The notes: a model not told the origin generated them from the sequence alone. A DNA stretch of 31,865 nt from Tissierellales bacterium (GCA_030152145.1 JASLIL010000015.1:1-31865), one strand, 5' to 3'; positions 1 through 8,309 are shown, counted from the stretch's first letter. Numbers and translations are program-made.

Positions 1-2109
1 TGTTATCTTGTATTTCCCATTTAATCCTTCAATACTATAATCTACCTTATATTTATCATACTTTAAATCCTTATAGTCCCTATCTGAAGCATACAAATAA
101 TCTAATAGTAGATTCCCATAAATTATTATTGATATATCTTCTCTATCTTTTGTTACTATATAGCCATTACCCCTATATAAAATTCCACCATCTAATTGAC
201 CTAATAAAAACATAGACCAATAAATAGGAGTATAAAAACCAAACTCATCTAAAATTTTAGGATAATAAAATCCAGATTCCTCACGAATATCCCTAACCTT
301 GTAATCTGTAACAATATCTATATCACTATTAAGTACAAAGATACTCTTTAACATTAGCTGAACCATAAAAAGTTCCCTATACCTTAAATCTACCTTGCTA
401 ATATCTATGTGTTCATATATACCTCTTATATATACTCTATCCACTGGCATCTTTAGTTGCCTTTTCAGTTTTTGAACTTTATCAAGAATACGTTTTTCAT
501 AATCTTCAGTTTTTTCTAGTTGTTCAAGGGAGTCAATACTTAAAATATCATTGTTTCTATATTCTAAAGAAATGATAGTTGGTTGTATTGTAGATTTATC
601 ATATATTCTCTCATGAACTTTCTTTAGTTTGTCTAATTTTTCATAATCAACCTCACCATTTTCTGTACCCCATCTATATTTATAGTCTCCTAGAAACTCT
701 CCTATTAACATATGTTGCATGGCTATATAATCTCTATACTTAAATAAAAGGTCTTCCTGATCTAAATAATCTGCTATATCTCTAACATCTATTAGATAAG
801 AAAATCTCCTCATACCTATAGCACCAACACTATTTTCTAAGAAATTTAAAAACTTTCTATAAATATAAATTTTTCTCTCTACTCCTAAATCTGTTAGGAC
901 TAATTTACCTGAATTTAGACTAATAACAGCCCTTATGTTGTTTTCTACACAAATATTTAGAAAAAGAGCTAATAAGGTTTCATCAAGAACATACTCAAGA
1001 TCATGGAACTTAAAAGAATCTGTTTCTTCTATATAGTCAAATCTTAACATTATTTCCTCTAAATTAACTCTTGATGCTAATTCATTTATTATACTTATAT
1101 GATCTGTTCCTATAGTCTGGAGATTTCTTACTATTAGCCAAGGCTTAAACAGTTTTTCCTCCTGGCAGGGTCTAAATATTTTAATTCTATCTTTCCCCTC
1201 ATAAGTAAAACGAAATTTCTTTAAAAAGTTATTATAATCAACTTGACCAGCCTTTCTTACAAATTCTTCTAATTTAGACTTAAATCTAAAACCCGAATTA
1301 CGACCTTTATATCTTTGCCTATAATCAGATGGTGTCATATCTAAATATTTATCAAACAGCCTATTTAACGATCTACTGGAATTAAAGGAAACTGATGTTG
1401 AAACTTCGTCTAAACTTTGATTTGTATATAGGAGTGTAAAGCAGGCATAGACAAGCTTTAATTGTTGGACAAACTCTGTAAACTTAAGACCTGATAGCTC
1501 ATTAAATATTTTAGAGATATAGGATGGGCTTAGGTGCACTTCATCTTCTACATAATTCAAATTCAATTTATCAAAGTCATTTCGATAAACGATATCTTCT
1601 ATTATCTCTATATATGAAGATTTTTCATCAAAACCATTAATAAAAAAATCCTTATTAATATAATTATATTTTAATAACTTTACAAGGATTTTTATATCTT
1701 CAGTGTCTTCAGATAAAACCCCCTCTTCTAAATAGATCTTATACAATCTAGCTAAGACCTCCACCAGTTCATCCACCACATAATCCCTCTTTATGTAATT
1801 TATAAACCTTATATCAGGATAGCTACAATCAGGAAGTTCAAAAGCTTCTATAGGCAAGTTTAGAATTAAACAAAGATTATCCATGGTCTTGCTATAAAGA
1901 AACCTGGACTCAAATCTATTAAATATAAAGATATCTCCTTCTTCCAATATAACTGGTCTATCATAAAGCTTTACACCTATTTTCCCCTCTATAATATAAA
2001 TTAGTTGAAGCCCTGGTCTATCATCGCAATATATACCGTTCAGCTCTTTAGTATAAACACTATATAGATCAGTTCTATGCTTGTTAACTATATCTATTAG
2101 TTCCTTCAA
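1..2109 (-). CDS. AraC-type regulator with GH39-like C-terminal domain, 3' end outside window
   Basis: An open frame of 703 codons runs from a TTG start (2109-2107) to the window edge with no stop, so the C-terminus is missing. The TTG has GAGGTG five bases upstream, and no ATG occurs in the first 75 codons. The N-terminal part (about residues 25-75) looks like the AraC cupin sensor (RPVILEEGDIFIFNRF). Residues about 165-270 form an AraC double helix-turn-helix (LSPSYISKIFNE, then SFNSSRSLNRLFDKYLDMTPSDYRQRY). The remaining 430 residues resemble the glycoside hydrolase 39-like barrel fused to AraC domains in other Firmicutes; the late GFYTPIYWSMFLLG...GNGYIVTKDREDIS stretch is typical. I see no clear Asn-Glu catalytic motif, so this domain may bind a sugar rather than cleave it. 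It is probably a transcription factor for carbohydrate use, but its target genes are not in view. Confidence 0.72.
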   Translation of the reverse strand, partial: MKELIDIVNKHRTDLYSVYTKELNGIYCDDRPGLQLIYIIEGKIGVKLYDRPVILEEGDIFIFNRFESRFLYSKTMDNLCLILNLPIEAFELPDCSYPDIRFINYIKRDYVVDELVEVLARLYKIYLEEGVLSEDTEDIKILVKLLKYNYINKDFFINGFDEKSSYIEIIEDIVYRNDFDKLNLNYVEDEVHLSPSYISKIFNELSGLKFTEFVQQLKLVYACFTLLYTNQSLDEVSTSVSFNSSRSLNRLFDKYLDMTPSDYRQRYKGRNSGFRFKSKLEEFVRKAGQVDYNNFLKKFRFTYEGKDRIKIFRPCQEEKLFKPWLIVRNLQTIGTDHISIINELASRVNLEEIMLRFDYIEETDSFKFHDLEYVLDETLLALFLNICVENNIRAVISLNSGKLVLTDLGVERKIYIYRKFLNFLENSVGAIGMRRFSYLIDVRDIADYLDQEDLLFKYRDYIAMQHMLIGEFLGDYKYRWGTENGEVDYEKLDKLKKVHERIYDKSTIQPTIISLEYRNNDILSIDSLEQLEKTEDYEKRILDKVQKLKRQLKMPVDRVYIRGIYEHIDISKVDLRYRELFMVQLMLKSIFVLNSDIDIVTDYKVRDIREESGFYYPKILDEFGFYTPIYWSMFLLGQLDGGILYRGNGYIVTKDREDISIIIYGNLLLDYLYASDRDYKDLKYDKYKVDYSIEGLNGKYKIT

Positions 2110-2192
2110 ATTAACACCTCTTTATTTTATTAATATTACCTACCTTTATCTTATTTATATCCAATTATATTTGAATCTCTCAGTTTAAATAA

Positions 2193-2218
2193 AAAAAGTA
2201 GGCAAAAGCCTACTTTTT
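2193..2218 (-). terminator. intrinsic terminator of the L,D-transpeptidase gene
   Basis: The arms AAAAAGTAGGC and GCCTACTTTTT flank an AAAA loop and are followed on the minus strand by a T-run. The stem overlaps the stop codon at 2217-2219. It is symmetrical enough to work in both directions. Confidence 0.85.
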
Positions 2219-3686
2219 ATATCTTAACATCTAGTATTACAGTTGATATGCCGTCCTTGTCACCCTTCTCAATCTTTTCATCTTCCTTAGGCTTATCAGT
2301 CTCTATTTCCTCAATTTCCAGTTTCTCTGGATCATCCTCTTCTAAATCTTCGGTTTCTATAGGATCCTCTGGCTCTACTGGTTCTTCTGGTTCTAGTATC
2401 TCCCAGTCTCCTCCAGTAATTAAAACTGTACTTGTCTTCTCATCCCAGTCCACCTTAAAGCCTAAAGCCTCCATAGCATACCTAATTGGTATATAGGTGC
2501 TACTGTTTTCTGACTTACTATCCCTATATAAGAATGGCTTTTGACCTTCTGGTAGTATTCTTTTTTCTCCATTTACCCTATAGATATTGGAGTTTATAGT
2601 AAACTCGATTATATTTCCATCTAACTCTGCCAAGGCTGTTTGTTTATCCTTATCCCAGCCTACTATAGCCCCTACACTCTCTAGGATTTCCCTGTATGGA
2701 TGGTAGGTTCTATTCTTATTATTTAAGACAAACTTACTTAAATCCAAAATTTCCCCATTAAGCTTAACCTTAACATTTGGCTGTTCTTTAGGCCAAGTTG
2801 GCTTTGGTGGAACTGGCTTACTAGGCTTTTCTGGTTTTGGCTTTTCTGGTTTTGGTTTTTCAGGCTTTGGCTTACTTGGAGCCGGTAATTCTTCCTTAAA
2901 TTCTACTCCATAAGATGAAAGTAATCCCTCATGTCCTATCCAAACTGGTGTCCCTATCTTTACATGTTCATAAAGATCCTCTACATCTTCATTAAACATT
3001 CTAACACAACCAGCTGAAGCATATCTTCCTATGGACTTTGGATTGGAGTTACCATGCATACCATATTGGCCTCCTCCTCCATAATTAATACCTATCCATC
3101 TAGTTCCCAATGGATTATGAGGCACTCCTCCTGGAATTGGTTTACCGCTACTACCTCCACCCCAACCAGGATTAACATACTTTACTACTACCTTGTGTTT
3201 TCCATCTGGAGTTAAATTAGCTGCCTTTCCTGTAGCCACTGGATAGGATTTAAATATACTTCCATTTCTCATAAGGTAAAGGGTATTTGAGGACTTGTTA
3301 ATCAAAATCAAGTCTCCACTATTCTTTATATTTGGTTTTCTTAAACCTATCCTGTAATTCTTACTCTTTATCTCTGCATTTATCTTGTTTATAGTTGCTG
3401 TACCTGCTACACCATCTGATCCTAAACCATTCTTTTTCTGATAAGCCCTAACCAATTCCTTGGTTCTGTCATCATAAGCATATCCCCATGGCACATTCTT
3501 ATCATTTCTTATTCTAAAGAAGTCCTTTAAAAGTTTTATTTGATCTGATGAAACTCCCGTATTAAAAACTAGCTTTCTAGCATCTATCTGCACTGGCTTG
3601 CTAGCCGCTTCTACTACAGAAGCTCCTATGGGAATCAGCATTGTAATCAGTAAGACAAATGCTATAAACCTAAATCTTTTATTCAC
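2217..3686 (-). CDS. secreted L,D-transpeptidase (YkuD) with Cu-amine-oxidase-N-like domain
   Basis: The 489-residue protein has a signal peptide (residues 1-28, ending VVEAAS). A peptidoglycan-binding-like region follows (about 35-105, with TKELVRAYQKKNGLGSDGVAG). The YkuD catalytic domain is about 125-250, with the motif from His211 to Cys227 (MHGNSNPKSIGRYASAGCVRM); Cys227 is the expected nucleophile. This family makes 3-3 cross-links in peptidoglycan or attaches proteins to it. A Lys/Pro/Glu repeat linker (271-300) leads to a copper-amine-oxidase N-terminal-like domain (about 305-425), used in Firmicutes as a surface stalk. The tail is very acidic. The start is GTG at 3686-3684, with AAGGAG eight bases upstream; the nearby ATG runs straight into TGA. 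It is a single-gene unit. The enzyme class is sure; its in vivo acceptor is unknown. Confidence 0.92.
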   Translation of the reverse strand: MNKRFRFIAFVLLITMLIPIGASVVEAASKPVQIDARKLVFNTGVSSDQIKLLKDFFRIRNDKNVPWGYAYDDRTKELVRAYQKKNGLGSDGVAGTATINKINAEIKSKNYRIGLRKPNIKNSGDLILINKSSNTLYLMRNGSIFKSYPVATGKAANLTPDGKHKVVVKYVNPGWGGGSSGKPIPGGVPHNPLGTRWIGINYGGGGQYGMHGNSNPKSIGRYASAGCVRMFNEDVEDLYEHVKIGTPVWIGHEGLLSSYGVEFKEELPAPSKPKPEKPKPEKPKPEKPSKPVPPKPTWPKEQPNVKVKLNGEILDLSKFVLNNKNRTYHPYREILESVGAIVGWDKDKQTALAELDGNIIEFTINSNIYRVNGEKRILPEGQKPFLYRDSKSENSSTYIPIRYAMEALGFKVDWDEKTSTVLITGGDWEILEPEEPVEPEDPIETEDLEEDDPEKLEIEEIETDKPKEDEKIEKGDKDGISTVILDVKI

Positions 3687-3781
3687 ATAAACATCTCCTT
3701 ACATAATTTATTCTTTAACTAAGGTTTCCATATTAATAGCTCCCTTAAAACTTAACTTAATTTATACTCGCTTGAGAATAC

Positions 3782-3790
3782 ATTATAACA
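3782..3790 (-). promoter_or_regulatory. extended -10 promoter of the L,D-transpeptidase gene
   Basis: The minus strand reads TGTTATAAT, a TGN-extended perfect -10 hexamer about 95 bases before the GTG start. At 17-bp spacing the -35 position reads TTTATT, which is weak. A short inverted repeat TGTCA-N6-TGACA lies just upstream (3825-3840) and could be an operator. Confidence 0.6.
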
Positions 3791-3858
3791 TTTTAATTTT
3801 TTTAAATAAAGATATAGTCTCTATTGTCACCATAATGACATAATTTACAGAAAAATAA

Positions 3859-3875
3859 AGAGGGCCAGGCCCTCT
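3859..3875 (-). terminator. intrinsic terminator of the ABC transporter operon
   Basis: AGAGGGC and GCCCTCT pair around a CAG loop. On the minus strand they are followed by TTATTTTT, directly after the ATPase stop codon. Confidence 0.85.
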
Positions 3876-4832
3876 CTATATAGTCTTTATTTTAAAATCA
3901 AGAAAAACTCTATCCCCTACTTCATACATCTCCCTACTGGAAAGCTCTATAGCTACTAAACTTTCTCCCTTAAGATCCACTATATATTCTACAATAGGAC
4001 CCTTGAATATCCTCTTTAGAATTCTAGCCTCCTTCAGGTCTTCACCAGGCATCTTAGATATTTCTATAGCCTCTGGTCTAACAAATTCCACTCCCTTATC
4101 TTCCTTTCTAATATTAGAACGTCCTATAAAGTGAAGAGGAAATTTTCCATTGGGGTGCTTATAAATATCTATAGGATTGGAAATCTGCTCTATCTTCCCC
4201 TTATTCATAAGAATTATATTATCAGCTACTGAAAAAGCATCCTCCTGATCATGGGTAACAAATATAGTTGTTACATTAAAATTCTTTTGAATCCTCTGTA
4301 TTTCCTCTCTCATAGTCAATCTTAACTTGGCATCCAGGTTGGAGAAAGGCTCATCTAGAAGCAGTAGATCTGGCTTAACCACAAGAGAGCGAGCCAAGGC
4401 AACCCTTTGCTGCTCACCACCTGAAAGTTCCTGTATCCTCCTATTTTCATAGTCAGAAAGCCCAACCATTTGGAGTATCTCAAGGCCCTCTTCCAAAGCC
4501 TTCTTCTTAGAGTATTTTTTAAATTTTAATCCATATACAACATTATCTATTACAGATTTATGGGGAAATAGTCCATAGGATTGAAATACTGTGGAGGTTG
4601 GTCTTTCTTCTGGATTCAAGCTTAAGATATCCCTGCCATCTAAAACTATACTTCCTCCATCTGGTTCTTCAAAACCTCCAAGGCACCTTAGAATAGTTGT
4701 TTTACCGCAGCCACTAGGACCTAGTATACAGGTCATACTACCTTTTTCCAAGCTAAAGCTAATTCCATCTATGGCCTTTTTTTCTCCGTAAATCTTACTT
4801 AAGTTAGATACTTCTAGAAATATTTTTCTCAC
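3876..4832 (-). CDS. ABC transporter ATP-binding protein (FbpC/PotA type)
   Basis: This 318-residue ATPase powers the adjacent importer. It carries Walker A GPSGCGKTT (about residues 38-46), the Q-loop region VFQSYGLFPHKSV, the signature LSGGEQQRVALARS, Walker B LLLLDEPFSNLD and the switch histidine in FVTHDQEDA. The nucleotide-binding domain ends near residue 235. The C-terminal 80 residues are a shortened regulatory (TOBE-like) region. The family imports Fe3+, polyamines, phosphonates or sugar phosphates, and sequence alone does not decide which. The start is GTG at 4832-4830, inside the permease gene, giving a 29-base overlap that implies translational coupling. It is the last gene of the operon, closed by the terminator at 3859-3875. 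Confidence 0.92.
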   Translation of the reverse strand: MRKIFLEVSNLSKIYGEKKAIDGISFSLEKGSMTCILGPSGCGKTTILRCLGGFEEPDGGSIVLDGRDILSLNPEERPTSTVFQSYGLFPHKSVIDNVVYGLKFKKYSKKKALEEGLEILQMVGLSDYENRRIQELSGGEQQRVALARSLVVKPDLLLLDEPFSNLDAKLRLTMREEIQRIQKNFNVTTIFVTHDQEDAFSVADNIILMNKGKIEQISNPIDIYKHPNGKFPLHFIGRSNIRKEDKGVEFVRPEAIEISKMPGEDLKEARILKRIFKGPIVEYIVDLKGESLVAIELSSREMYEVGDRVFLDFKIKTI

Positions 4833-6438
4833 CCTTTCTCTTTAAAAAGAAATAATACAAGCCATTAACTATTAAACAAATTACTATTATTAAAAAGGCT
4901 ATTACCGATCCAATTCCATATTTTCCAGACTCTATAACATCAAACATTACCATAGTAGCCAACTTCTGCTTTGGATAGACTAGAAATATTATAGACCCTA
5001 TAGTTGTCATAGTTGAAGTAAATCCATTTACAAAGGATATATATAGTCCTGACCTACTTAGAGGCAGGATTAAATCCTTTAAGACATGGATATTATGGCC
5101 ACCTAGGTCCCTAACAGAGTTTATAGTGTCCTTGTTGATCTGGGTTAGGGTTGAGTAGCCTACCTTTGATGAAAAGGGAAGCTGCTTAAATACCACATTT
5201 AATATTACTATTAAAAATGTTCCCGTTAGCTCTAAGGGCGCCTTGTTAAAGGCCAGTATATAACCAATACCAAAGAAGGTACCAGGCACTATATAGGGCA
5301 TGGTGGCTATGAAATCTATGGCCTTCATGGACTTATAGCCCCTTATAAAGGCATAGTACTCCAGTATAAGTCCTATTAGAGAACTTAAAACCCCAGCTAT
5401 CAAGGAGACCACTATACTCCTCAAGAAGGTATCTGATATATACATTTTGCTCTCCCTAAAGTGATCTAAGGTAAAGTACATCTTACCCTTGTGCATATCT
5501 GTAAATGCTGACATTATAATGGAAGTGTACTGAATTAAGATCCAGCCTAAAAAGAAAATAGCTCCCCACTTCATAAGATTATAAAGTAGTCCCTCCTTCT
5601 TTATCTTTACTCCACTACCTGAACTGCTACCATGTTGACTCATGGCAACTGACTGAAACTTTGTCATATATAGAATAAAAACTATAATTGCGGGCACAAA
5701 AAGAACTACCGATATAGTAGCTGCCCTTCTTATATTTCCCTTGGCTATAACTGAAAGATAGGCCTCTGTAGCCAGGACATTAAAAGCACCACCTATGATC
5801 CTAGGTGTTGAAAAATCCGACAGGGATCTTATAAAGCTTAAGAGCATAACCACCGTTATACTAGGCTTAATCAAGGGAATAATAACATCCTTTATTATAT
5901 CTGTAGTCCTGGCACCAAGACTTCTGGCAGACTCTATTAAGGTCTTGTCCAGTCCCTTTAAATAGCCTATTAAGAGAATTGCATTCATAGATGTAAAACC
6001 TAAACTCTGCATTAAAACTATTCCCAACTGGCCATAGGGAGATATAGAAAGTCCTAAAATCCCATAAGTAATCAGCCCCCTACGACCAAAAAGTCTAATA
6101 TAGGACAGGGATGTTACAAAGGGTGGTGATATAATAGTTAACATTAAAATTGCCATTATAATTTTCTTGTGTTTCTCGTCGGATATATAGTGATAAACTG
6201 CAACCATAATTGCAAACAAGGTGCTTAGTAAGGTTGTGTATATGGCTGTAGTTATAGAATTTTTAATTAGATAGGACTCTTTTTTCAAAAAATTAAAATT
6301 TGAAAAATCCCACTGGCCCTGATCTGTCATAGAGGTTCTGAAAACAGCTATAAAGGGATAGAGGATAAAAACTAAAACCGAAAGCATAACCATGATCATT
6401 AGCAATCTATCTAAAGAATCTAAGAGTTTTTTTCTCAT
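4804..6438 (-). CDS. ABC transporter permease, two fused permease domains (FbpB type)
   Basis: This 544-residue inner-membrane protein has about twelve hydrophobic segments in two homologous halves. Each half carries an EAA-type loop that contacts the ATPase: SARSLGARTTDIIKDVIIPL in the first half and SVRDLGGHNIHVLKDLILPL in the second. Fused permeases of this kind are typical of the Fbp/AfuB iron and phosphonate-type importers. The ATG at 6438 has AAGGAGG just upstream. The gene follows the binding-protein gene by 57 bases, a gap filled by a terminator-like hairpin, and overlaps the ATPase gene downstream. The gene order binding protein, permease, ATPase is classical. Confidence 0.92.
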   Translation of the reverse strand: MRKKLLDSLDRLLMIMVMLSVLVFILYPFIAVFRTSMTDQGQWDFSNFNFLKKESYLIKNSITTAIYTTLLSTLFAIMVAVYHYISDEKHKKIIMAILMLTIISPPFVTSLSYIRLFGRRGLITYGILGLSISPYGQLGIVLMQSLGFTSMNAILLIGYLKGLDKTLIESARSLGARTTDIIKDVIIPLIKPSITVVMLLSFIRSLSDFSTPRIIGGAFNVLATEAYLSVIAKGNIRRAATISVVLFVPAIIVFILYMTKFQSVAMSQHGSSSGSGVKIKKEGLLYNLMKWGAIFFLGWILIQYTSIIMSAFTDMHKGKMYFTLDHFRESKMYISDTFLRSIVVSLIAGVLSSLIGLILEYYAFIRGYKSMKAIDFIATMPYIVPGTFFGIGYILAFNKAPLELTGTFLIVILNVVFKQLPFSSKVGYSTLTQINKDTINSVRDLGGHNIHVLKDLILPLSRSGLYISFVNGFTSTMTTIGSIIFLVYPKQKLATMVMFDVIESGKYGIGSVIAFLIIVICLIVNGLYYFFLKRKGEKNISRSI

Positions 6439-6462
6439 ACTAGCCTCCTTTCCATATAAAAA

Positions 6463-6489
6463 AGGTGGAATGGTTTTGCCATCCCACCT
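6463..6489 (-). terminator. intra-operon attenuating terminator after the binding-protein gene
   Basis: On the minus strand AGGTGGGATGG and CCATTCCACCT pair (with G-U pairs) around a short loop, followed by TTTTTTATATGG. It lies between the binding-protein stop and the permease start, so it probably lowers permease and ATPase expression relative to the binding protein. Confidence 0.8.
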
Positions 6490-6495
6490 AAAATC

Positions 6496-7584
6496 CTACT
6501 TACCTTGTGTCAACTCTTCCCATCTTCCTAAAATCTCATCTCTCATACTACCGAAAGTTGAAATATCTTGATCTATAAGCTTATCTTTTGGTAATCCTAG
6601 ATCATAACCAGAAACTCCTTCTTTAACCATTTGAGCTCCATCCTTACCATCTAGCTCAGCTAGTTTCTCCTGGTTTTCATCTCTTAGCATAAAGTCTATA
6701 AAGGCCTTAGCTATATCTGCACCTTCGCCATCTTTGAAAATAGCTACTCCCTCTGGTACCCAAGGTATACCATCTTCAGGATAGATAACTGTTAGGTTAT
6801 TTTTCTCTGCTTCATCAAAAGAACCCTTATCAGCCGGAATAATTCCAATTGAGAATTCTCCCTCTATAGTCTTTTCTTGTGGGTCCTTACCTCTCTTACC
6901 ATAGAATGGAATATTGTCATTTAACTTTTCTAAATACTCCCATCCCTTTTCCTCTCCAAACATATCTAAGATACCCTTAACTGCACCGTAGTTAGTACCT
7001 GAAATAGCTGGATTAGCCATTATTATTTCATCTTTATATTTAGGATCTGCCAATTCTTCCCAAGTTCTAGGAGTTTCTAGGCCCTTTTCCTTTAACTGCT
7101 CTTCATCAACTAAAAATCCTACAACAGTAAGACCCTTAGCGATCCAATAGCCTTCAGCATCCTTAAATTCTGCTCCAACCTTGTCTGCTTCTCCTGGTAT
7201 ATAGCTATCTAGGAAACCTGCATCCTTAGCTGCCATAAAGGCATCTATACCGCCACCAAACCATAGGTCAGCCATTGGCTTTCCACCTTCAGCCTCTACT
7301 CTTGAAAGAACTTCTCCACTTGACATAGATAAAAAGTCAACCTTAGCATTTACTTCTTCAGCAAACTCATTAAATAAGTCATTGTATTTTTCTGAAGTAG
7401 TAACTACGTTCATCTGTCTACCTTCAAAATCAAGCTTTTCCTCAACTACCTCTTCTTCTGTCTCATTTTCCACTACTTCTGGTTCTTCTGTTTCTGCTGG
7501 CTTCTCTGCCCCTTTACTACAACCAGTTACAAGTAGAGTCAGTAAAAGTAAAACAGACAATAGTCTTATACTTTTATTTCTCAT
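6496..7584 (-). CDS. ABC transporter substrate-binding lipoprotein (Fe3+/AfuA-like family)
   Basis: The 362-residue protein has a lipoprotein signal peptide with lipobox LVTGC; Cys22 would be lipidated. A Glu-rich linker follows (about 28-50). The mature part is a type-2 periplasmic-binding fold: NVVTTSEKYNDLFNEFAEE, ADLWFGGGIDAFMAAKDAGF, TPRTWEELADPKYKDEI, ISGTNYGAVKGI and EGEFSIGIIPADKG. These match the AfuA/FbpA/PhnS-like group of extracellular solute-binding proteins. I cannot find the paired tyrosines of classical ferric-binding FbpA with confidence, so iron, phosphonate and sugar phosphate all remain possible. It is the first gene of the operon. A palindrome at 7678-7692, about 95 bases before the start, may be the operator. 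Confidence 0.9.
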   Translation of the reverse strand: MRNKSIRLLSVLLLLTLLVTGCSKGAEKPAETEEPEVVENETEEEVVEEKLDFEGRQMNVVTTSEKYNDLFNEFAEEVNAKVDFLSMSSGEVLSRVEAEGGKPMADLWFGGGIDAFMAAKDAGFLDSYIPGEADKVGAEFKDAEGYWIAKGLTVVGFLVDEEQLKEKGLETPRTWEELADPKYKDEIIMANPAISGTNYGAVKGILDMFGEEKGWEYLEKLNDNIPFYGKRGKDPQEKTIEGEFSIGIIPADKGSFDEAEKNNLTVIYPEDGIPWVPEGVAIFKDGEGADIAKAFIDFMLRDENQEKLAELDGKDGAQMVKEGVSGYDLGLPKDKLIDQDISTFGSMRDEILGRWEELTQGK

Positions 7585-7677
7585 GAAAACACCCCTTATT
7601 ATATAATTTTTTTATTTTTTGGTTTAAAACTCATACCATAAGGATATTAACACTAAAATTTATTTAACTCAAACGAT

Positions 7678-7692
7678 ATAGATATTATCTAT
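7678..7692. promoter_or_regulatory. palindromic candidate operator upstream of the ABC transporter operon
   Basis: ATAGAT-ATT-ATCTAT is a perfect 6-bp inverted repeat with a 3-bp centre, and part of the symmetry continues into the flanks (CGA and TCG). Its place about 95 bases before the binding-protein start fits an operator. It does not match the Fur consensus. Confidence 0.35.
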
Positions 7693-7842
7693 TCGCCTTA
7701 TCTTCCTATAAATTATATCTATAACTTGGTTTTTCTAATAGCCTGAAAATAGCTAGAATTCTAGAATTTCTATCCCCATAGATCTATAGCCAATTTTATA
7801 GGCTAATTTCAAAAATTTCTATCCCCAAAAACCATCTAGCCC

Positions 7843-7862
7843 AATGTTTCACAAGAAACATT
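7843..7862. promoter_or_regulatory. parS-like palindrome
   Basis: AATGTTTCACAAGAAACATT has perfect 8-bp arms around ACAA. The inner 16 bases match the ParB site consensus TGTTTCACGTGAAACA at 14 of 16 positions, with the two central bases changed. It is a candidate degenerate parS; ParB binding is not shown. Confidence 0.4.
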
Positions 7863-7924
7863 CATTCAACTCTAGTTATTGGTAAATTCTTACTATTTTT
7901 TCAATGTATTTTCAAGGCTCTAGC

Positions 7925-7930
7925 TATAAT
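7925..7930 (+). promoter_or_regulatory. -10 element of the YHYH/peptidoglycan-binding gene
   Basis: TATAAT in the context AGCTATAATATT lies 75 bases before the ATG at 8006. No good -35 hexamer is visible at 16-18 bp spacing. Confidence 0.4.
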
Positions 7931-8005
7931 ATTTCCCTATAAAGATAGTATCCTAGATCTTATCTGTGCTCCAATCAACTTAAATAAATAAAGGGAGGCC
8001 TTCCA

Positions 8006-8308
8006 ATGAAAAATAAAAAGTTTTTAATACTTGGTCTTAGTCTAAGTCTAGGCTACTACCACTATCACTGTGGAGGCTATTCAGCCCACCTCCATAAAAG
8101 TGGCTGCCCCTATGGTAAGAAAAGTCCTAATAAGACCAAAAACCTCAAGATCCAAAAAAGACTAAAAGAGCTAGGCTATAACTCTGGAAAGGCCGATGGA
8201 GTTTTTGGCAAAAAATCCAAGGAAGCCCTTAAAAATTTCCAGAAAGGCAGGGGCCTAAAGGCTGATGGAATTCCAGGAAAAAACACCTTAAAGACCTTGA
8301 AATTGTAA
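8006..8308 (+). CDS. small YHYH-motif protein with peptidoglycan-binding domain
   Basis: This 100-residue protein starts with a basic, then hydrophobic segment (KNKKFLILGLSLSLG) that could be a short signal or anchor. Directly after it comes a His/Cys motif, YHYHCGGYSAHLHKSGCPY (residues about 18-36), similar to the YHYHCGG-x2-AHLH-x-G-x-CPY motif of many Firmicutes surface proteins. Its function is not established, but the His/Cys density suggests metal binding. Residues about 48-100 form a PG_binding_1-type domain (IQKRLKELGYNSGKADGVFG). The start is supported by AGGGAGG seven bases upstream. It is one of the few plus-strand genes and is divergent from a metal-type ABC operon, so a role in capturing a metal at the wall is possible but unproven. 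Confidence 0.8.
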   Translation: MKNKKFLILGLSLSLGYYHYHCGGYSAHLHKSGCPYGKKSPNKTKNLKIQKRLKELGYNSGKADGVFGKKSKEALKNFQKGRGLKADGIPGKNTLKTLKL

Positions 8309-8309
8309 A

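Larger units (their letters stand above)
7585..8005. other. 421-bp divergent intergenic region
   Basis: No gene of convincing length is seen. The region holds promoters for the ABC operon (minus) and the YHYH gene (plus), a 15-bp palindrome (7678-7692), a 14-bp direct repeat (7765-7778 and 7814-7827, AATTTCTATCCCCA) and a parS-like palindrome (7843-7862). Confidence 0.7.

Noticed and set aside
2248..2496. Serine-rich plus-strand open frame
   Set aside because: It is the antisense shadow of the acidic tail of the L,D-transpeptidase.
3840..3856. WalR-type site upstream of the L,D-transpeptidase gene
   Set aside because: The minus strand has TGTAAA and TGTCAT spaced by three bases, not five, and the second half does not fit TGTWAH.
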